A DNA stretch of 64,000 nt from Glaciihabitans sp. dw_435 (GCF_018449675.1 NZ_JAAVUZ010000004.1:268293-332292), one strand, 5' to 3'; counted from the stretch's first letter, positions 47,338-55,454 are shown. Notes: generated by a model from the letters alone, not told the origin. Translations and numbers: made by a program.

Positions 47338-47410
47338 TCCTCGATAGCTCAATTGGCAGAGCAACGCACTGTTAATGCGTAGGTTCTTGGTTCGAGTCCA
47401 AGTCGAGGAG
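47338..47410 (+). tRNA. tRNA-Asn (anticodon GTT)
   Basis: A 73-nt gene without encoded CCA. The acceptor arms TCCTCGA (47338-47344) and TCGAGGA (47403-47409) pair fully, discriminator G. The D-arm is GCTCAATTGGCAGAGC. The anticodon arm ACGCA-CTGTTAA-TGCGT gives GTT, and the T-arm is CTTGG-TTCGAGT-CCAAG. A terminator follows at once. Confidence 0.97.
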
Positions 47411-47412
47411 CG

Positions 47413-47442
47413 AAACCCTCACCCCTCCACGGGTGAGGGTTT
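47413..47442 (+). terminator. Intrinsic terminator after tRNA-Asn
   Basis: AAACCCTCACCC (47413-47424) pairs with GGGTGAGGGTTT (47431-47442) and is followed by TTTCGTTT. A textbook rho-independent terminator directly behind the tRNA. Confidence 0.9.
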
Positions 47443-47511
47443 TTTCGTTTCCGGATTCGGTTCGTCGAACGCCCCGCGCCGGCGCCTCCGTGCGACATCG
47501 TTGTGTCGTCG

Positions 47512-47527
47512 TACTCCCCGGGGAGTA
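47512..47527 (+). promoter_or_regulatory. Perfect 16-bp palindrome TACTCCCCGGGGAGTA before the kinase gene
   Basis: Both arms are exact complements. It lies 47 nt upstream of the -10 box at 47574-47579, a common place for an activator. A near copy lies after the response regulator, before the SHOCT-domain gene (49636-49653), so the regulator of this locus probably binds both. Confidence 0.6.
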
Positions 47528-47573
47528 GTGCCCGGGCACCCGGGGGCGGATGTCCCGTGCTGCAGTCGCCGCG

Positions 47574-47579
47574 TACGAT
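47574..47579 (+). promoter_or_regulatory. Candidate -10 box (TACGAT) of the kinase-regulator pair
   Basis: TACGAT ends 6 nt before the ATG at 47586, so the mRNA is likely leaderless. It also argues against the in-frame ATG at 47550. Confidence 0.45.
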
Positions 47580-47585
47580 CGAGGC

Positions 47586-48839
47586 ATGCCATTCCCGGGT
47601 CCATCGCGCTTCGACCCCGGTCGCCAGGACGCCTGGCACGAGCCCTGGAATGGCGAGTGGTCAGTTCGGCCCCGCGACACCCGGGTGGCGAAGAACCTCC
47701 GCCTGTTCGTCCCGGTGATTATCTCGCTGTTCGTGCAGGTGCCGTCGGTGTTCTTCGTGTTCCACAACAGGTCGCTGACGCCATCGACGCTGACGCCCGT
47801 GCAGATCGCCCTCGAACTCCTGTTGGCCGTGGCCGGCCCCCTTGCGCTGCTTGCGGCCCGACGGTTCCCCGGACCGGTGATCGCCTTCGTCTCGCTGGTG
47901 GCGGCGATCGACCTGTTCGTCGGATCCCAGGAAGATGGACCGCCGTACATCGCCCTGGCCTTCGCCCTCGTCAGCGCCGTGGTTCGCGGCGCCCGGGTGT
48001 GGGCGTGGGTGGCTGTGTCCACCGCGTGGCTGGCCAGCCTGACGCTCGCCGGTGTGCTTGGGGTGTCCTGGCAGCCCTTCCGCATTGCCAGCACGACGGT
48101 CGGGATCATCATCGTCTTTGGCCTGGCCGAAGCCATTCGCACCCGCAAGGACCGTGGTGACGAGATTCGCCGGGTACTCGCCCAACGCCGTCAGAGCGAG
48201 GTGCAGGCCGAGCGTGTACGCATTGCCCGGGAGTTGCACGATGTGCTCGCGCATTCCCTCAGCCAGATCAACGTGCAGGCCGGCGTCGGCCTGCACCTCA
48301 TGGACAACCACCCGGACAAGGCCCGCGAGGCCCTCACGAGCATCAAGTCAACGAGCAAGTCCGCCCTGGATGAGGTCCGGTCGGTTCTCGGGGTGCTAAG
48401 AGCGGAGGGCGGCGTGTCCGCGGATGCTCCGCTGGTGCCCGAGCCCGACCTCAGTCGTCTGCCCGGGCTCGCGGCGTCCGTGACATCCCAGGGAATCACG
48501 GTCACCGTGACCGGCGCACCCGCCGACGTTCCGCAGGCAACACAGCTGGCCGTCTATCGCATCGTGCAGGAATCCCTTACCAACGTCGCGCGCCATGCAA
48601 AAGCCAGAAACGCGACCGTCACCCTGGGCGAATCCGCAGACGCCTTCACCGTCGAGGTGACTGACGATGGTGTCGGTGTTCCGGCGCAACCCAGCCCCGA
48701 TTCGGGCGGCCGCGGGCTTCTCGGTATGCACGAGCGCGCCGAGCTGCTGGGCGGGACCCTCGATGCCGGACCGCTCGACACCGGAGGCTTCCGCGTCCTC
48801 GCGCGCATTCCGAAACCCGCCAAGGAGACCCGCCCGTGA
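47586..48839 (+). CDS. Sensor histidine kinase, NarL-type
   Basis: A 417-residue kinase. The soluble N-terminus (about 40 residues, acidic and Trp-rich: RQDAWHEPWNGEW) leads into four or five hydrophobic segments up to about residue 180. The HisKA_3 helix ERVRIARELHDVLAHSLSQI carries the phosphorylated His, and the HATPase_c domain has LTNVARHAKA and GRGLLGMHERAELLGG. The gene overlaps the regulator by 4 nt (GTGA). The sensed signal is unknown; there is no extracellular domain, so a membrane-borne cue is likely. Confidence 0.9.
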   Translation: MPFPGPSRFDPGRQDAWHEPWNGEWSVRPRDTRVAKNLRLFVPVIISLFVQVPSVFFVFHNRSLTPSTLTPVQIALELLLAVAGPLALLAARRFPGPVIAFVSLVAAIDLFVGSQEDGPPYIALAFALVSAVVRGARVWAWVAVSTAWLASLTLAGVLGVSWQPFRIASTTVGIIIVFGLAEAIRTRKDRGDEIRRVLAQRRQSEVQAERVRIARELHDVLAHSLSQINVQAGVGLHLMDNHPDKAREALTSIKSTSKSALDEVRSVLGVLRAEGGVSADAPLVPEPDLSRLPGLAASVTSQGITVTVTGAPADVPQATQLAVYRIVQESLTNVARHAKARNATVTLGESADAFTVEVTDDGVGVPAQPSPDSGGRGLLGMHERAELLGGTLDAGPLDTGGFRVLARIPKPAKETRP

Positions 48840-49501
48840 TTCGTGTAGCCATCGCCGACGACCAGCAGCTCATTCGGGCGGGTTTTCGCAGCCTGCTTGA
48901 AAATGAGCCCGACATCGACATCGTCGGTGAAGCGGCGACCGGCGCGGAGGCCGTTGCCCTCGTCAAGGCACAGGCGCCCGACGTCGTTCTGATGGACATC
49001 CGCATGCCCGACGGCGACGGACTCTGGGCAACCGAGCAAATCGCAGCGGACCCGCGCCTCGCATCGACGCACATCGTGATCGTCACGACGTTCGAGCTGG
49101 ACGAGTACGTCGGGCAGGCCATCCGCGCGGGCGCGAGCGGCTTCCTGGTCAAGGACACGGAACCGGTCGAACTCATCCGCGCCGTACGGGTCGTTGCCGG
49201 GGGAGAGGCGTTGCTCAGCCCGAGTGTCACTCGCCGGCTTCTCGAGCGCGTTGCCGGTCAGTTGCGGGACACACCGGATGCCTCGCAGCTGCGGGTGCTC
49301 ACCGAACGCGAACACGAGGTCCTCGGACTGGTCGGCCAGGGCCTGACCAACGACGAAATCGGCAGCACCCTGTTCATGAGCCCGCTGACGGCCAAGACGC
49401 ACGTCAGCCGGATCATGTCCAAGCTGGCCGCACGCGACCGCGTTCAGCTCGTTGTCGTCGCCTACGAGACCGGCCTCGTCCGGGCCGGTCGGCACGACTA
49501 A
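48836..49501 (+). CDS. NarL/FixJ-type response regulator
   Basis: A 221-residue regulator starting at the GTG that overlaps the kinase stop. The receiver domain has IADDQQLIRAGF, the acceptor Asp in VVLMDIRMPDGDG and Lys in FLVKDTEPVEL. The C-terminal LuxR domain shows LTEREHEVLGLVGQGLTNDE and TAKTHVSRIM. It is phosphorylated by the partner kinase. The two near-identical palindromes around the locus (47512-47527 and 49636-49653) are the best candidates for its operators. Confidence 0.93.
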   Translation: MIRVAIADDQQLIRAGFRSLLENEPDIDIVGEAATGAEAVALVKAQAPDVVLMDIRMPDGDGLWATEQIAADPRLASTHIVIVTTFELDEYVGQAIRAGASGFLVKDTEPVELIRAVRVVAGGEALLSPSVTRRLLERVAGQLRDTPDASQLRVLTEREHEVLGLVGQGLTNDEIGSTLFMSPLTAKTHVSRIMSKLAARDRVQLVVVAYETGLVRAGRHD

Positions 49502-49635
49502 GCCTCAGCGCCGGCATCCGCCGTTCCCCAGCCGCAGGGGCCAGGCATCACCGCGGGCGCCCGGGCCCGCTGTGAGCACCTGGCGCAGCCACACGTGGCT
49601 CAAGGCGTCCGCCGAGAGTACCCACCCGCTGCGGC

Positions 49636-49653
49636 GTGCGCCCCGGGGAGTAC
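49636..49653 (+). promoter_or_regulatory. Second copy of the TCS palindrome, before the SHOCT gene
   Basis: GTGCGCCCCGGGGAGTAC matches GTACTCCCCGGGGAGTAG (47511-47528) at 15 of 18 positions. The right half, GGGGAGTA, is identical. It lies about 80 nt before the ATG at 49732. The rest of the 230-nt gap after the response regulator shows no gene. Confidence 0.5.
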
Positions 49654-49731
49654 GCGATCGACTCCGCACGGAAGATTCGCCGGCGATCGAATCTCGTGAG
49701 GCTTGAGGCATCAGGTTTTCCCCCTCACAGA

Positions 49732-50058
49732 ATGGATTCCACCGTGTTTTCAGCAGTAGCCCTCACCACCATCGCCCACGTCGGCGGACCCTGGGGAGCC
49801 GGATTCGGTTTCCTGTTCTTCCTTATCCCGCTGTTCTGGATCGCCCTGTTCGTCGTAATCTTCGCCATCTTCGGTCGCCGTTTCCGCCGGGCTCGCATGG
49901 CGGGCTTCGAGGGCCACGGTCCGTGGGGCAGCCCGTCCCGCAGCGCGGAATCGACGCTCGCCGAGCGGTTCGCCCAGGGCGACATCGACGAGAAGGAGTA
50001 CCGGGCACGCCTCGAGGTCCTTCGCGCCAACAACGGATACGCCCCCGGAGCCAAGTAG
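49732..50058 (+). CDS. SHOCT-domain small membrane protein
   Basis: A 108-residue protein with one long hydrophobic helix (about 20-45, FGFLFFLIPLFWIALFVVIF), a basic stretch after it, and a C-terminal SHOCT motif (LAERFAQGDIDEKEYRARLE). SHOCT units are short helical pairs often at the end of membrane proteins and of unknown use, possibly for oligomerisation. It follows the kinase-regulator pair and a copy of their palindrome, so it is a likely member of that regulon. The upstream in-frame region lacks coding character. Confidence 0.8.
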   Translation: MDSTVFSAVALTTIAHVGGPWGAGFGFLFFLIPLFWIALFVVIFAIFGRRFRRARMAGFEGHGPWGSPSRSAESTLAERFAQGDIDEKEYRARLEVLRANNGYAPGAK

Positions 50059-50083
50059 ACAACCGGGTACCGCGCTAGTCTGC

Positions 50084-50107
50084 CTCTGGGCCAAATTGGG
50101 CCCAGAG
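50084..50107 (+). promoter_or_regulatory. Inverted repeat before the orphan kinase / azlCD operon
   Basis: CTCTGGGCC (50084-50092) and GGCCCAGAG (50099-50107) are perfect complements around AAATTG. A -10-like TAGTCT (50076-50081) lies just before, so the repeat covers the expected start of transcription. It may be an operator or, in RNA, a hairpin in front of the GGGAG ribosome site. Confidence 0.5.
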
Positions 50108-50120
50108 GGAGACCGGACGC

Positions 50121-51032
50121 ATGATCACGTGGCTCGACGACAACTCGGATGTACTTCTTCCGATGCTGTCCGCCGCTTCCGTAGTGCTTCTCGTGCTGAC
50201 GATCGTGCTGCTCGTACTGTGGCTGCGATCGCGCCATCTTCGCCGCGAGCAGGCGTTCGACCGCGAAGACGCCGAACGTGATCGTGTCGACCTCGAGCTC
50301 GCCCTCGCCGAGCAAACGGCCAGGCTTCGCATCATTCGCGAACTGCACGAGGTCGCCATCCACTCCGTGTCTGTGATCATCAGCCAGGCGGAGGGCGCCC
50401 GGTATGCCGGCGAGCAGGACCCCACCGCCGCCCTCCGATCCGTTGCCGGTATCGCAGACGGTGCCCGCAGCACCCTCGCCGATCTCCGTCGGGTGATGAC
50501 GGTCGTGCGCGAGGGCGAAGCCGACGGCGCTCCGCAGCCCCGTCTCAAGTCTGCCCGCGAGCTGTTCAAGATGATGCGCGAGGCGGGCCTTGTTCTCACC
50601 TACGAGGAGACCGGCGAACGCTTCGATCTGGTGCCCGGCGCCGAACTCGCCGTCTTCCGCATCCTTCAGGAGTCCCTCTCCAACTCCCTCAAACACGGCG
50701 GGGAGGGCACGGAGGTCAAGATCTCGTTCGCGTGGACCGAGGAAGGCCTTCGCCTGCTCATCGATGACGACGGCGAACGCGCACGGCAGCGCCGCGCCGG
50801 ACTGAACCCCAACCAGATCTCCCGCGAACGTGTCTACGACGTGGACGAGAACCTCAGCGCCCTCACCGAAGAGGTCAGCGGCGCCGGCATCACCGAGATG
50901 CGCGAGCGTGCGGCACTCTTCGGTGGCGTCTTCACCGCCTACTCGGTGCCCGGTGTCGGTTTCTCCGTCGCCGCCGCGTTCCCCGCGCTCCGCTTCCACA
51001 ACGGCGTCCACGGCGTCAACCTGGACGCGTGA
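50121..51032 (+). CDS. Sensor histidine kinase without a neighbouring response regulator
   Basis: A 303-residue kinase with a single N-terminal helix (about 13-34), a coiled-coil linker, HisKA_3 helix RLRIIRELHEVAIHSVSVII and HATPase_c domain with LSNSLKHGG and GAGITEMRERAALFGG. The HExxxHS form differs from the usual HDxxxHS by having Glu after the phospho-His. No regulator gene is adjacent; instead, azlCD follows with a 4-nt overlap. GGGAG lies about 9 nt before the ATG. It may share a regulator with one of the two other NarL-type systems here. Confidence 0.85.
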   Translation: MITWLDDNSDVLLPMLSAASVVLLVLTIVLLVLWLRSRHLRREQAFDREDAERDRVDLELALAEQTARLRIIRELHEVAIHSVSVIISQAEGARYAGEQDPTAALRSVAGIADGARSTLADLRRVMTVVREGEADGAPQPRLKSARELFKMMREAGLVLTYEETGERFDLVPGAELAVFRILQESLSNSLKHGGEGTEVKISFAWTEEGLRLLIDDDGERARQRRAGLNPNQISRERVYDVDENLSALTEEVSGAGITEMRERAALFGGVFTAYSVPGVGFSVAAAFPALRFHNGVHGVNLDA

Positions 51033-51769
51033 GAGAGCGCAAGAACACGGCACGGGATGTCCCGAGCCCCCGCACCGCTGCAGTGCGGGCAAGCCTGTCC
51101 GTCGCCTTTGCTGTGTCCGCCTACGGTGTTTCGTTCGGAGCACTGTCGGTCGCGGCGGGCCTGGATATCTGGCAGACCTGCGTGCTCAGCCTGTTGATGT
51201 TTTCCGGCGGGTCGCAGTTTGCTCTGATCGGCGTGATTGCCAGTGGCGGCACGTCCGCGGGAGCAGCCGCCATCACCAGTGCCGCGTTGCTCGGTGTGCG
51301 CAACACCCTGTACGGCATCCGCATGGCACCGGTCATCGGCGGATCTCCACTGCGTCGGGCGTTGGCCGCGCACATCACGATCGATGAGAGCACCGCGGTC
51401 GCCACGGCCCAGCCGACCCGTGACGCCCAACGCACAGGCTTCTGGTGGACGGGTATCGCCATCTACATCGGCTGGAACCTCACCACCCTCGTCGGCGCCT
51501 TCGTGGGAGACCTCCTCGGCGACGTTCGTCAGTACGGGTTGGACGCCGCAGCCGGGGCAGCCTTCCTCGGGTTGCTCTGGCCGCGCCTGCGTGCCCTGCA
51601 GCCCGTCGTTGTCGCAATTGGTGCTGCCATCGTGGCAACGGTGCTCTCGCCCGCGTTGCCGGTCGGACTGCCGGTGCTTGCCGCGGCACTCGTCGCGGTC
51701 GTGGTGGGCTTCACCAACTGGTTCGGAACGGGGCGGCGTTCGCGCCCGACCGGGGAGGACGCGTCATGA
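51029..51769 (+). CDS. azlC: AzlC family branched-chain amino acid permease subunit
   Basis: A 246-residue membrane protein with about seven hydrophobic segments. The AzlC signature is YGVSFGALSVAAGLDIWQTC with FSGGSQFALIGVIASGGT. AzlC with AzlD exports branched-chain amino acids or their analogues (BrnFE in Corynebacterium). GTG start overlapping the kinase stop (GTGA). Translational coupling with a sensor kinase is unusual and suggests control by the kinase or a shared signal. Confidence 0.9.
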   Translation: MRERKNTARDVPSPRTAAVRASLSVAFAVSAYGVSFGALSVAAGLDIWQTCVLSLLMFSGGSQFALIGVIASGGTSAGAAAITSAALLGVRNTLYGIRMAPVIGGSPLRRALAAHITIDESTAVATAQPTRDAQRTGFWWTGIAIYIGWNLTTLVGAFVGDLLGDVRQYGLDAAAGAAFLGLLWPRLRALQPVVVAIGAAIVATVLSPALPVGLPVLAAALVAVVVGFTNWFGTGRRSRPTGEDAS

Positions 51770-52071
51770 CCCTCTGGCAGATCGTACTCGTCTCGTCGAT
51801 CGTGATTCTGGCGTTGAAGCTCGCGGGATATCTCGTGCCTCCCGCCTTTGCGGAGCGCCCAAAACCGGCCCGCATCAGCTCCCTGCTCACCGTCGCGCTG
51901 CTGTCAGCGCTGATCGCCGTGCAGACGGTGGTCAGCGGAACCGCGATTGTGCTCGATGCCCGGGTGCCGGCACTGATCCTCGCCGCGGGACTCTTCGCGC
52001 TGCGCGTCCCGTTTGTCATCGTGATCGTTGCCTCGGCGGCGACGGCGGCCCTCATCCGGCTGTGGACCTGA
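51766..52071 (+). CDS. azlD: AzlD family branched-chain amino acid transport subunit
   Basis: A 101-residue protein with three or four hydrophobic helices and the AzlD-like middle part (LKLAGYLVPP and PALILAAGLFALRVPFVIVI). It forms a complex with AzlC; together they move branched-chain amino acids across the membrane. The ATG overlaps the AzlC stop by 4 nt (ATGA). End of the kinase-azlCD operon. Confidence 0.9.
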   Translation: MTLWQIVLVSSIVILALKLAGYLVPPAFAERPKPARISSLLTVALLSALIAVQTVVSGTAIVLDARVPALILAAGLFALRVPFVIVIVASAATAALIRLWT

Positions 52072-52131
52072 CAAAGGGCGTCAGGGCGACAGCGGTTCGA
52101 CCGTGATGCGGTCAGCGCTCAGCGACCGCGG

Positions 52132-52698
52132 TTAGCCCTCGAGGTCGTCGACGCCCGGGGTCCAGCTCAGCCCCGGTGTTCCCCAGCCGGCCTTGCGGAT
52201 GACCTTCGCCGCGGTCTTCGCATGAACGTGCTCGAGACGATCGACGTAGAGGACGCCGTCGAGGTGGTCGTACTCGTGCTGGAAGATTCGCGCGAGCCAT
52301 CCTTCCGCCCTGATCTCGAAGGGGTTCTGGTCCAGATCGACCGCCCGCAGAATCGCGAGTTCCGACCGGTGCAGCGGGTACCGCTCGCCCGGAACGGACA
52401 GGCACCCCTCGGACTCCTCGTCCTCGTCGAGCTCGCCGACCGGGGGAGGGCTGACCCACAGCTCGGGATTGACGGCCACTCCACTGAACTCGGTATCCGA
52501 GTCATCCACCCAATGAAAGACGAAGAGACGCAGCGGGAACCCGACCTGCGGAGCGGCGAGACCCACGCCGGGAGCCGCATGCATCGTTTCGACCATGTCG
52601 GCGACAAGTTCGCGCAGGGAGTCGTCGAAGACGGTGACGGATGACGCGGAGCCGTGCAACACGGGATCGCCTGTAATGAGAATGGGGAGAACGGCCAT
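52132..52698 (-). CDS. def: Peptide deformylase
   Basis: A 188-residue metalloenzyme that removes the formyl group from new proteins. The three motifs are GVGLAAPQVG, EGCLSVPG (metal Cys) and QHEYDHLDG (HExxH metal site). It is of the actinobacterial type with a longer loop before motif 2 (ELDEDEESEG). The ATG at 52698 has a TAACCT box 6 nt upstream, so its mRNA is probably leaderless. Divergent from the DMT transporter. Confidence 0.95.
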   Translation of the reverse strand: MAVLPILITGDPVLHGSASSVTVFDDSLRELVADMVETMHAAPGVGLAAPQVGFPLRLFVFHWVDDSDTEFSGVAVNPELWVSPPPVGELDEDEESEGCLSVPGERYPLHRSELAILRAVDLDQNPFEIRAEGWLARIFQHEYDHLDGVLYVDRLEHVHAKTAAKVIRKAGWGTPGLSWTPGVDDLEG

Positions 52699-52704
52699 TC
52701 ACAC

Positions 52705-52710
52705 AGGTTA
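52705..52710 (-). promoter_or_regulatory. Candidate -10 box (TAACCT) of the deformylase gene
   Basis: On the minus strand TAACCT ends 6 nt before the ATG at 52698. It lies within the 40-nt gap shared with the divergent transporter gene. Confidence 0.4.
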
Positions 52711-52726
52711 TCGGTCGTGTGGCGGG

Positions 52727-52732
52727 TAGATT
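52727..52732 (+). promoter_or_regulatory. Candidate -10 box (TAGATT) of the DMT transporter gene
   Basis: TAGATT ends 6 nt before the GTG at 52739, with no ribosome binding site. Confidence 0.45.
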
Positions 52733-52738
52733 CGATGC

Positions 52739-53683
52739 GTGCTCCTTGACCTCGCTGTCCCCGTTAGCCCGATCTCGCTGACGCCGTCGCAAGCGCTCGG
52801 CATCCCGGTCGCGTTGGTCGGATCGGTCTTTCTCGCGCTCGGTGCGCAGTTTCAGCACCGGGGTGTCGGCAAGGTGGACGCCCAGTTCGCGGCATCCGGC
52901 GCGCAAAAGGGTCTCAGCATGCGTCAGCTGGGCGCGCTGCTGACCAGACCCTCATGGGTCATCGGTACCCTGATGCTGGGTCTCGCCATCGTTCTGCAAC
53001 TCACGAGCCTCTGGCTTGCGCCACTGATCGTCGTGCAGCCCCTGGGCGCCGTGGCGCTCGTGATCACCGCCGTCGTGAACTCGCGGGTGAGCAAGGTGAA
53101 GCTGGACCGGGAATCGATCCGCGCGATCATCTTCTGCGTGGGTGGAGTTGGACTGTTCGTGACGGTCGCGGCGTTCACCGCGACATCCAAACCGATCGCG
53201 GAACGCGAACTGGTCACGGTGCTGATCATTCTCGCCGTCGTGCTGGTCGCCTTCAGTATTGTCTTCGCGACCCTCCGGGCCCGGTTCGGCGCGATTTTCT
53301 ATATCGTCGGCGCCGGTGTTCTCTTTGGTTTCGTCGCAACCCTCGCGAAGGTTGTCATTGACCGGGTCCACACGCTGGCCCTCACCGGTTTTCAGCTGAA
53401 CACGGTGGAATGGCTGACGGTGTTGTGCGTGATCGCGCTCATCGTGACATCCCTCCTCGGTTCCTACTTCGTGCAGACCGCCTATTCGTCCGGTCCGCCG
53501 GACCTGGTCGTCGCCGGGCTGACCGTCATCGACCCCGTTGTCGGTGTCTCGATCGGGGTCATCGTCCTGGGGGAGGCCGCCAACGCTCCCATCTGGGCCA
53601 TACCCGCCTTCCTCGTTGCCGGCGCACTTGCCGTGTACGGGGTGTTTCAACTTGCCAAACACCACCCCCAAACGAACCGCTAG
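52739..53683 (+). CDS. DMT-type (NIPA-like) transporter
   Basis: A 314-residue protein with nine or ten hydrophobic segments. The repeat structure with VVQPLGAVALVITAVVNSRV in the first half and GLTVIDPVVGVSIGVIVLGE in the second is that of the drug/metabolite and NIPA-like families. The substrate is unknown; magnesium has been claimed for eukaryotic NIPA proteins. GTG start with a -10 box at the leaderless distance. It precedes a glycosyltransferase gene by 79 nt. Confidence 0.8.
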   Translation: MLLDLAVPVSPISLTPSQALGIPVALVGSVFLALGAQFQHRGVGKVDAQFAASGAQKGLSMRQLGALLTRPSWVIGTLMLGLAIVLQLTSLWLAPLIVVQPLGAVALVITAVVNSRVSKVKLDRESIRAIIFCVGGVGLFVTVAAFTATSKPIAERELVTVLIILAVVLVAFSIVFATLRARFGAIFYIVGAGVLFGFVATLAKVVIDRVHTLALTGFQLNTVEWLTVLCVIALIVTSLLGSYFVQTAYSSGPPDLVVAGLTVIDPVVGVSIGVIVLGEAANAPIWAIPAFLVAGALAVYGVFQLAKHHPQTNR

Positions 53684-53762
53684 GGTACGTTGGTTGTACT
53701 CTCCGCATTGCCCAAACTGCGGGTTCGTCCCGCAGCTCGACAACATTTAGGGATTCCTCATC

Positions 53763-55058
53763 TTGACTGACGCCCCGCAGGATGCGACTTCCGCAGTGAA
53801 GCCGTTGCGCATTGTTATCGGAGCCGACACCTTCGCGCCCGAGATTAACGGCGCGGCGATGTTCACAGCCCGTCTCGCGGCTGGACTCACCGCCCGCGGA
53901 CACGAGGTGCACATGGTTGCGCCGGCCGGTTCGTACCGGAAGTTCGGCACGTTCCTCGAGACGCACGAGGGACAGCAGTTCGTCGTGCACCGCCTGTTCA
54001 GTGCGCGCTGGTACCCGCACCCGTGGCTGCGGTTCGCCATGCCGTTCCGCATCGAACAGAACAGCGCCCGGATCCTCGACGAGGTCAAGCCTGACGTCGT
54101 GCACTTCCAGTCGCACATCATCGTGGGACGCGGACTCTCGAACCAGGCGGTCAAGCGCGGCATTCGCGTGATCGGCACCAATCACTTCATGCCCGAGAAC
54201 ATGCTCGAGCACACGCGCATCCCGAAGCGCTTCCAGCGGGCCGCAGTCCAGGCCGCCTGGAATGCGGCGGCGCGATCCTTCGGGCGTGCCGAAGCGATCA
54301 CAACGCCCACGCGCAAGGCCGCGGACTTCCTCGAGGCAAACACCAAGCTCCGGGGAGTTCTCGCGATCTCGTGTGGCATCGACGCGGACAACTACACGCC
54401 TGACTTCACGCCGCGCAAGGAAAACCTCATCGTCTTCGTGGGACGAGTGACGGGGGAGAAGCAGCTCGACAAGCTGATTCGTGCTTTTGCCAAGCTTGAC
54501 GCGTCGCTGAACGCCAAGCTCGAGATCGTCGGCGGGGGAGAGATCGTCCACCAGCTCACCTCGCTCGCGGCGTCGCTGGGCGTCAGCGATCGGGTCGTCT
54601 TCACGGGCTACGTGACCGAGGAGTACCTCCGCAATGCACTGACCCGCGCGACCGTGTTCGCGATGCCCTCCATCGCCGAGCTCCAGAGCATCGCGACCAT
54701 GGAGGCGATGGCCTCAGGCCTGCCCATCGTCGCGGCCAACGCCATGGCGCTTCCGCACCTTGTGCACGATGGCGAAAACGGCTTCCTCTTTGAGCCGGGC
54801 AACATCGATCAGTTCCGCGACCGTCTGAACGACGTTCTGACGATGCCGGAAGAGGAGCTGCAGCGCTTCAAGCGCGAGAGCCTCAAGATCGTCGAAGCGC
54901 ATGACATCCAGCGGACGCTCACCACCTTCGAAGCGTTGTACCGCGGAGAGCTCGTCACCGACACCATCGTTGAGGAAGCCGCCGACCCCCGCGCGGCCGC
55001 CGAGCCCAAGTCCGCCTGGCGGGCCAAGTTGACCGCAAAGCTCCGCCCGACTGAATAG
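53763..55058 (+). CDS. GT4-family glycosyltransferase
   Basis: A 431-residue GT-B enzyme. The N-terminal Rossmann domain has EINGAAMFTARLAAGLTARG and HEVHMVAPAGSY. The C-terminal domain has VFVGRVTGEKQLDKLIRAFA for the nucleotide sugar, and the E-x7-E region SIAELQSIATMEAMASGLPI. Relatives in this order transfer mannose or glucosamine to lipid carriers (PimB, MgtA and similar). It starts at TTG after AGGGA; the tail of about 35 residues is Ala/Pro-rich. It acts at the inner face of the membrane on a glycolipid, which cannot be named. Confidence 0.88.
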   Translation: MTDAPQDATSAVKPLRIVIGADTFAPEINGAAMFTARLAAGLTARGHEVHMVAPAGSYRKFGTFLETHEGQQFVVHRLFSARWYPHPWLRFAMPFRIEQNSARILDEVKPDVVHFQSHIIVGRGLSNQAVKRGIRVIGTNHFMPENMLEHTRIPKRFQRAAVQAAWNAAARSFGRAEAITTPTRKAADFLEANTKLRGVLAISCGIDADNYTPDFTPRKENLIVFVGRVTGEKQLDKLIRAFAKLDASLNAKLEIVGGGEIVHQLTSLAASLGVSDRVVFTGYVTEEYLRNALTRATVFAMPSIAELQSIATMEAMASGLPIVAANAMALPHLVHDGENGFLFEPGNIDQFRDRLNDVLTMPEEELQRFKRESLKIVEAHDIQRTLTTFEALYRGELVTDTIVEEAADPRAAAEPKSAWRAKLTAKLRPTE

Positions 55059-55210
55059 CGTCAGAGGAGCGCTCGGCGGCGACGGCACTGCCTCGGGAAA
55101 CCGACGGGAGCCGTGTATCACCGCGTAGCGGGTGAGCCTGTATCGTAATAGCGCTGCTGCTTTCGAGCGGCAGTGACCGCACACGGCAGGTAATTGTCGT
55201 AATGCGGTGC

Positions 55211-55284
55211 GGGGTGGTAGCTCAGCTGGTTAGAGCAGCGGACTCATAATCCGTCGGTCACGGGTTCAAGTCCCGTCCGCCCTA
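55211..55284 (+). tRNA. tRNA-Met (anticodon CAT), elongator type
   Basis: A 74-nt gene without CCA. Acceptor GGGGTGG (55211-55217) pairs with CCGCCCT (55277-55283) with two G-U pairs; discriminator A. The anticodon arm GCGGA-CTCATAA-TCCGT gives CAT, and the T-arm is ACGGG-TTCAAGT-CCCGT. The initiator features (C1-A72 mismatch, three G-C pairs in the anticodon stem) are absent. A tRNA-Ile2 with CAT is less likely by sequence. It is the attachment site of the element that follows. Confidence 0.93.
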
Positions 55285-55301
55285 CGAAATAGACGGTCTG
55301 A

Positions 55302-55338
55302 TCAGGATTTCTTGTTCCAAGAAAAGGACAAGACCTGA
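55302..55338 (+). repeat. Imperfect inverted repeat between tRNA-Met and the excisionase gene
   Basis: The outer arms TCAGG (55302-55306) and CCTGA (55334-55338) and the inner arms CTTGTTCC (55311-55318) and GGACAAG (55326-55332) nest around AAGAAAA. It may be a terminator for the tRNA, or recombinase arm or excisionase sites next to the attachment site. The DNA here is AT-rich. Confidence 0.5.
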
Positions 55339-55454
55339 TGCGTTTAACGTTTATACAGCAAGTATTGCCAGATTTCGGATGCTTAAGCGCGCCGTTTCGC
55401 GGGGTGTTCGATTCATCTAGGTTCGTCTGGGATGACCTCGGACACCTACGGGGT

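Noticed and set aside
55211..55284. tRNA-fMet or tRNA-Ile2 instead of elongator tRNA-Met
   Set aside because: The first acceptor pair is formed and the anticodon stem lacks three G-C pairs, so it is not an initiator. Ile2 cannot be excluded fully, but the sequence around the anticodon is the usual elongator form.
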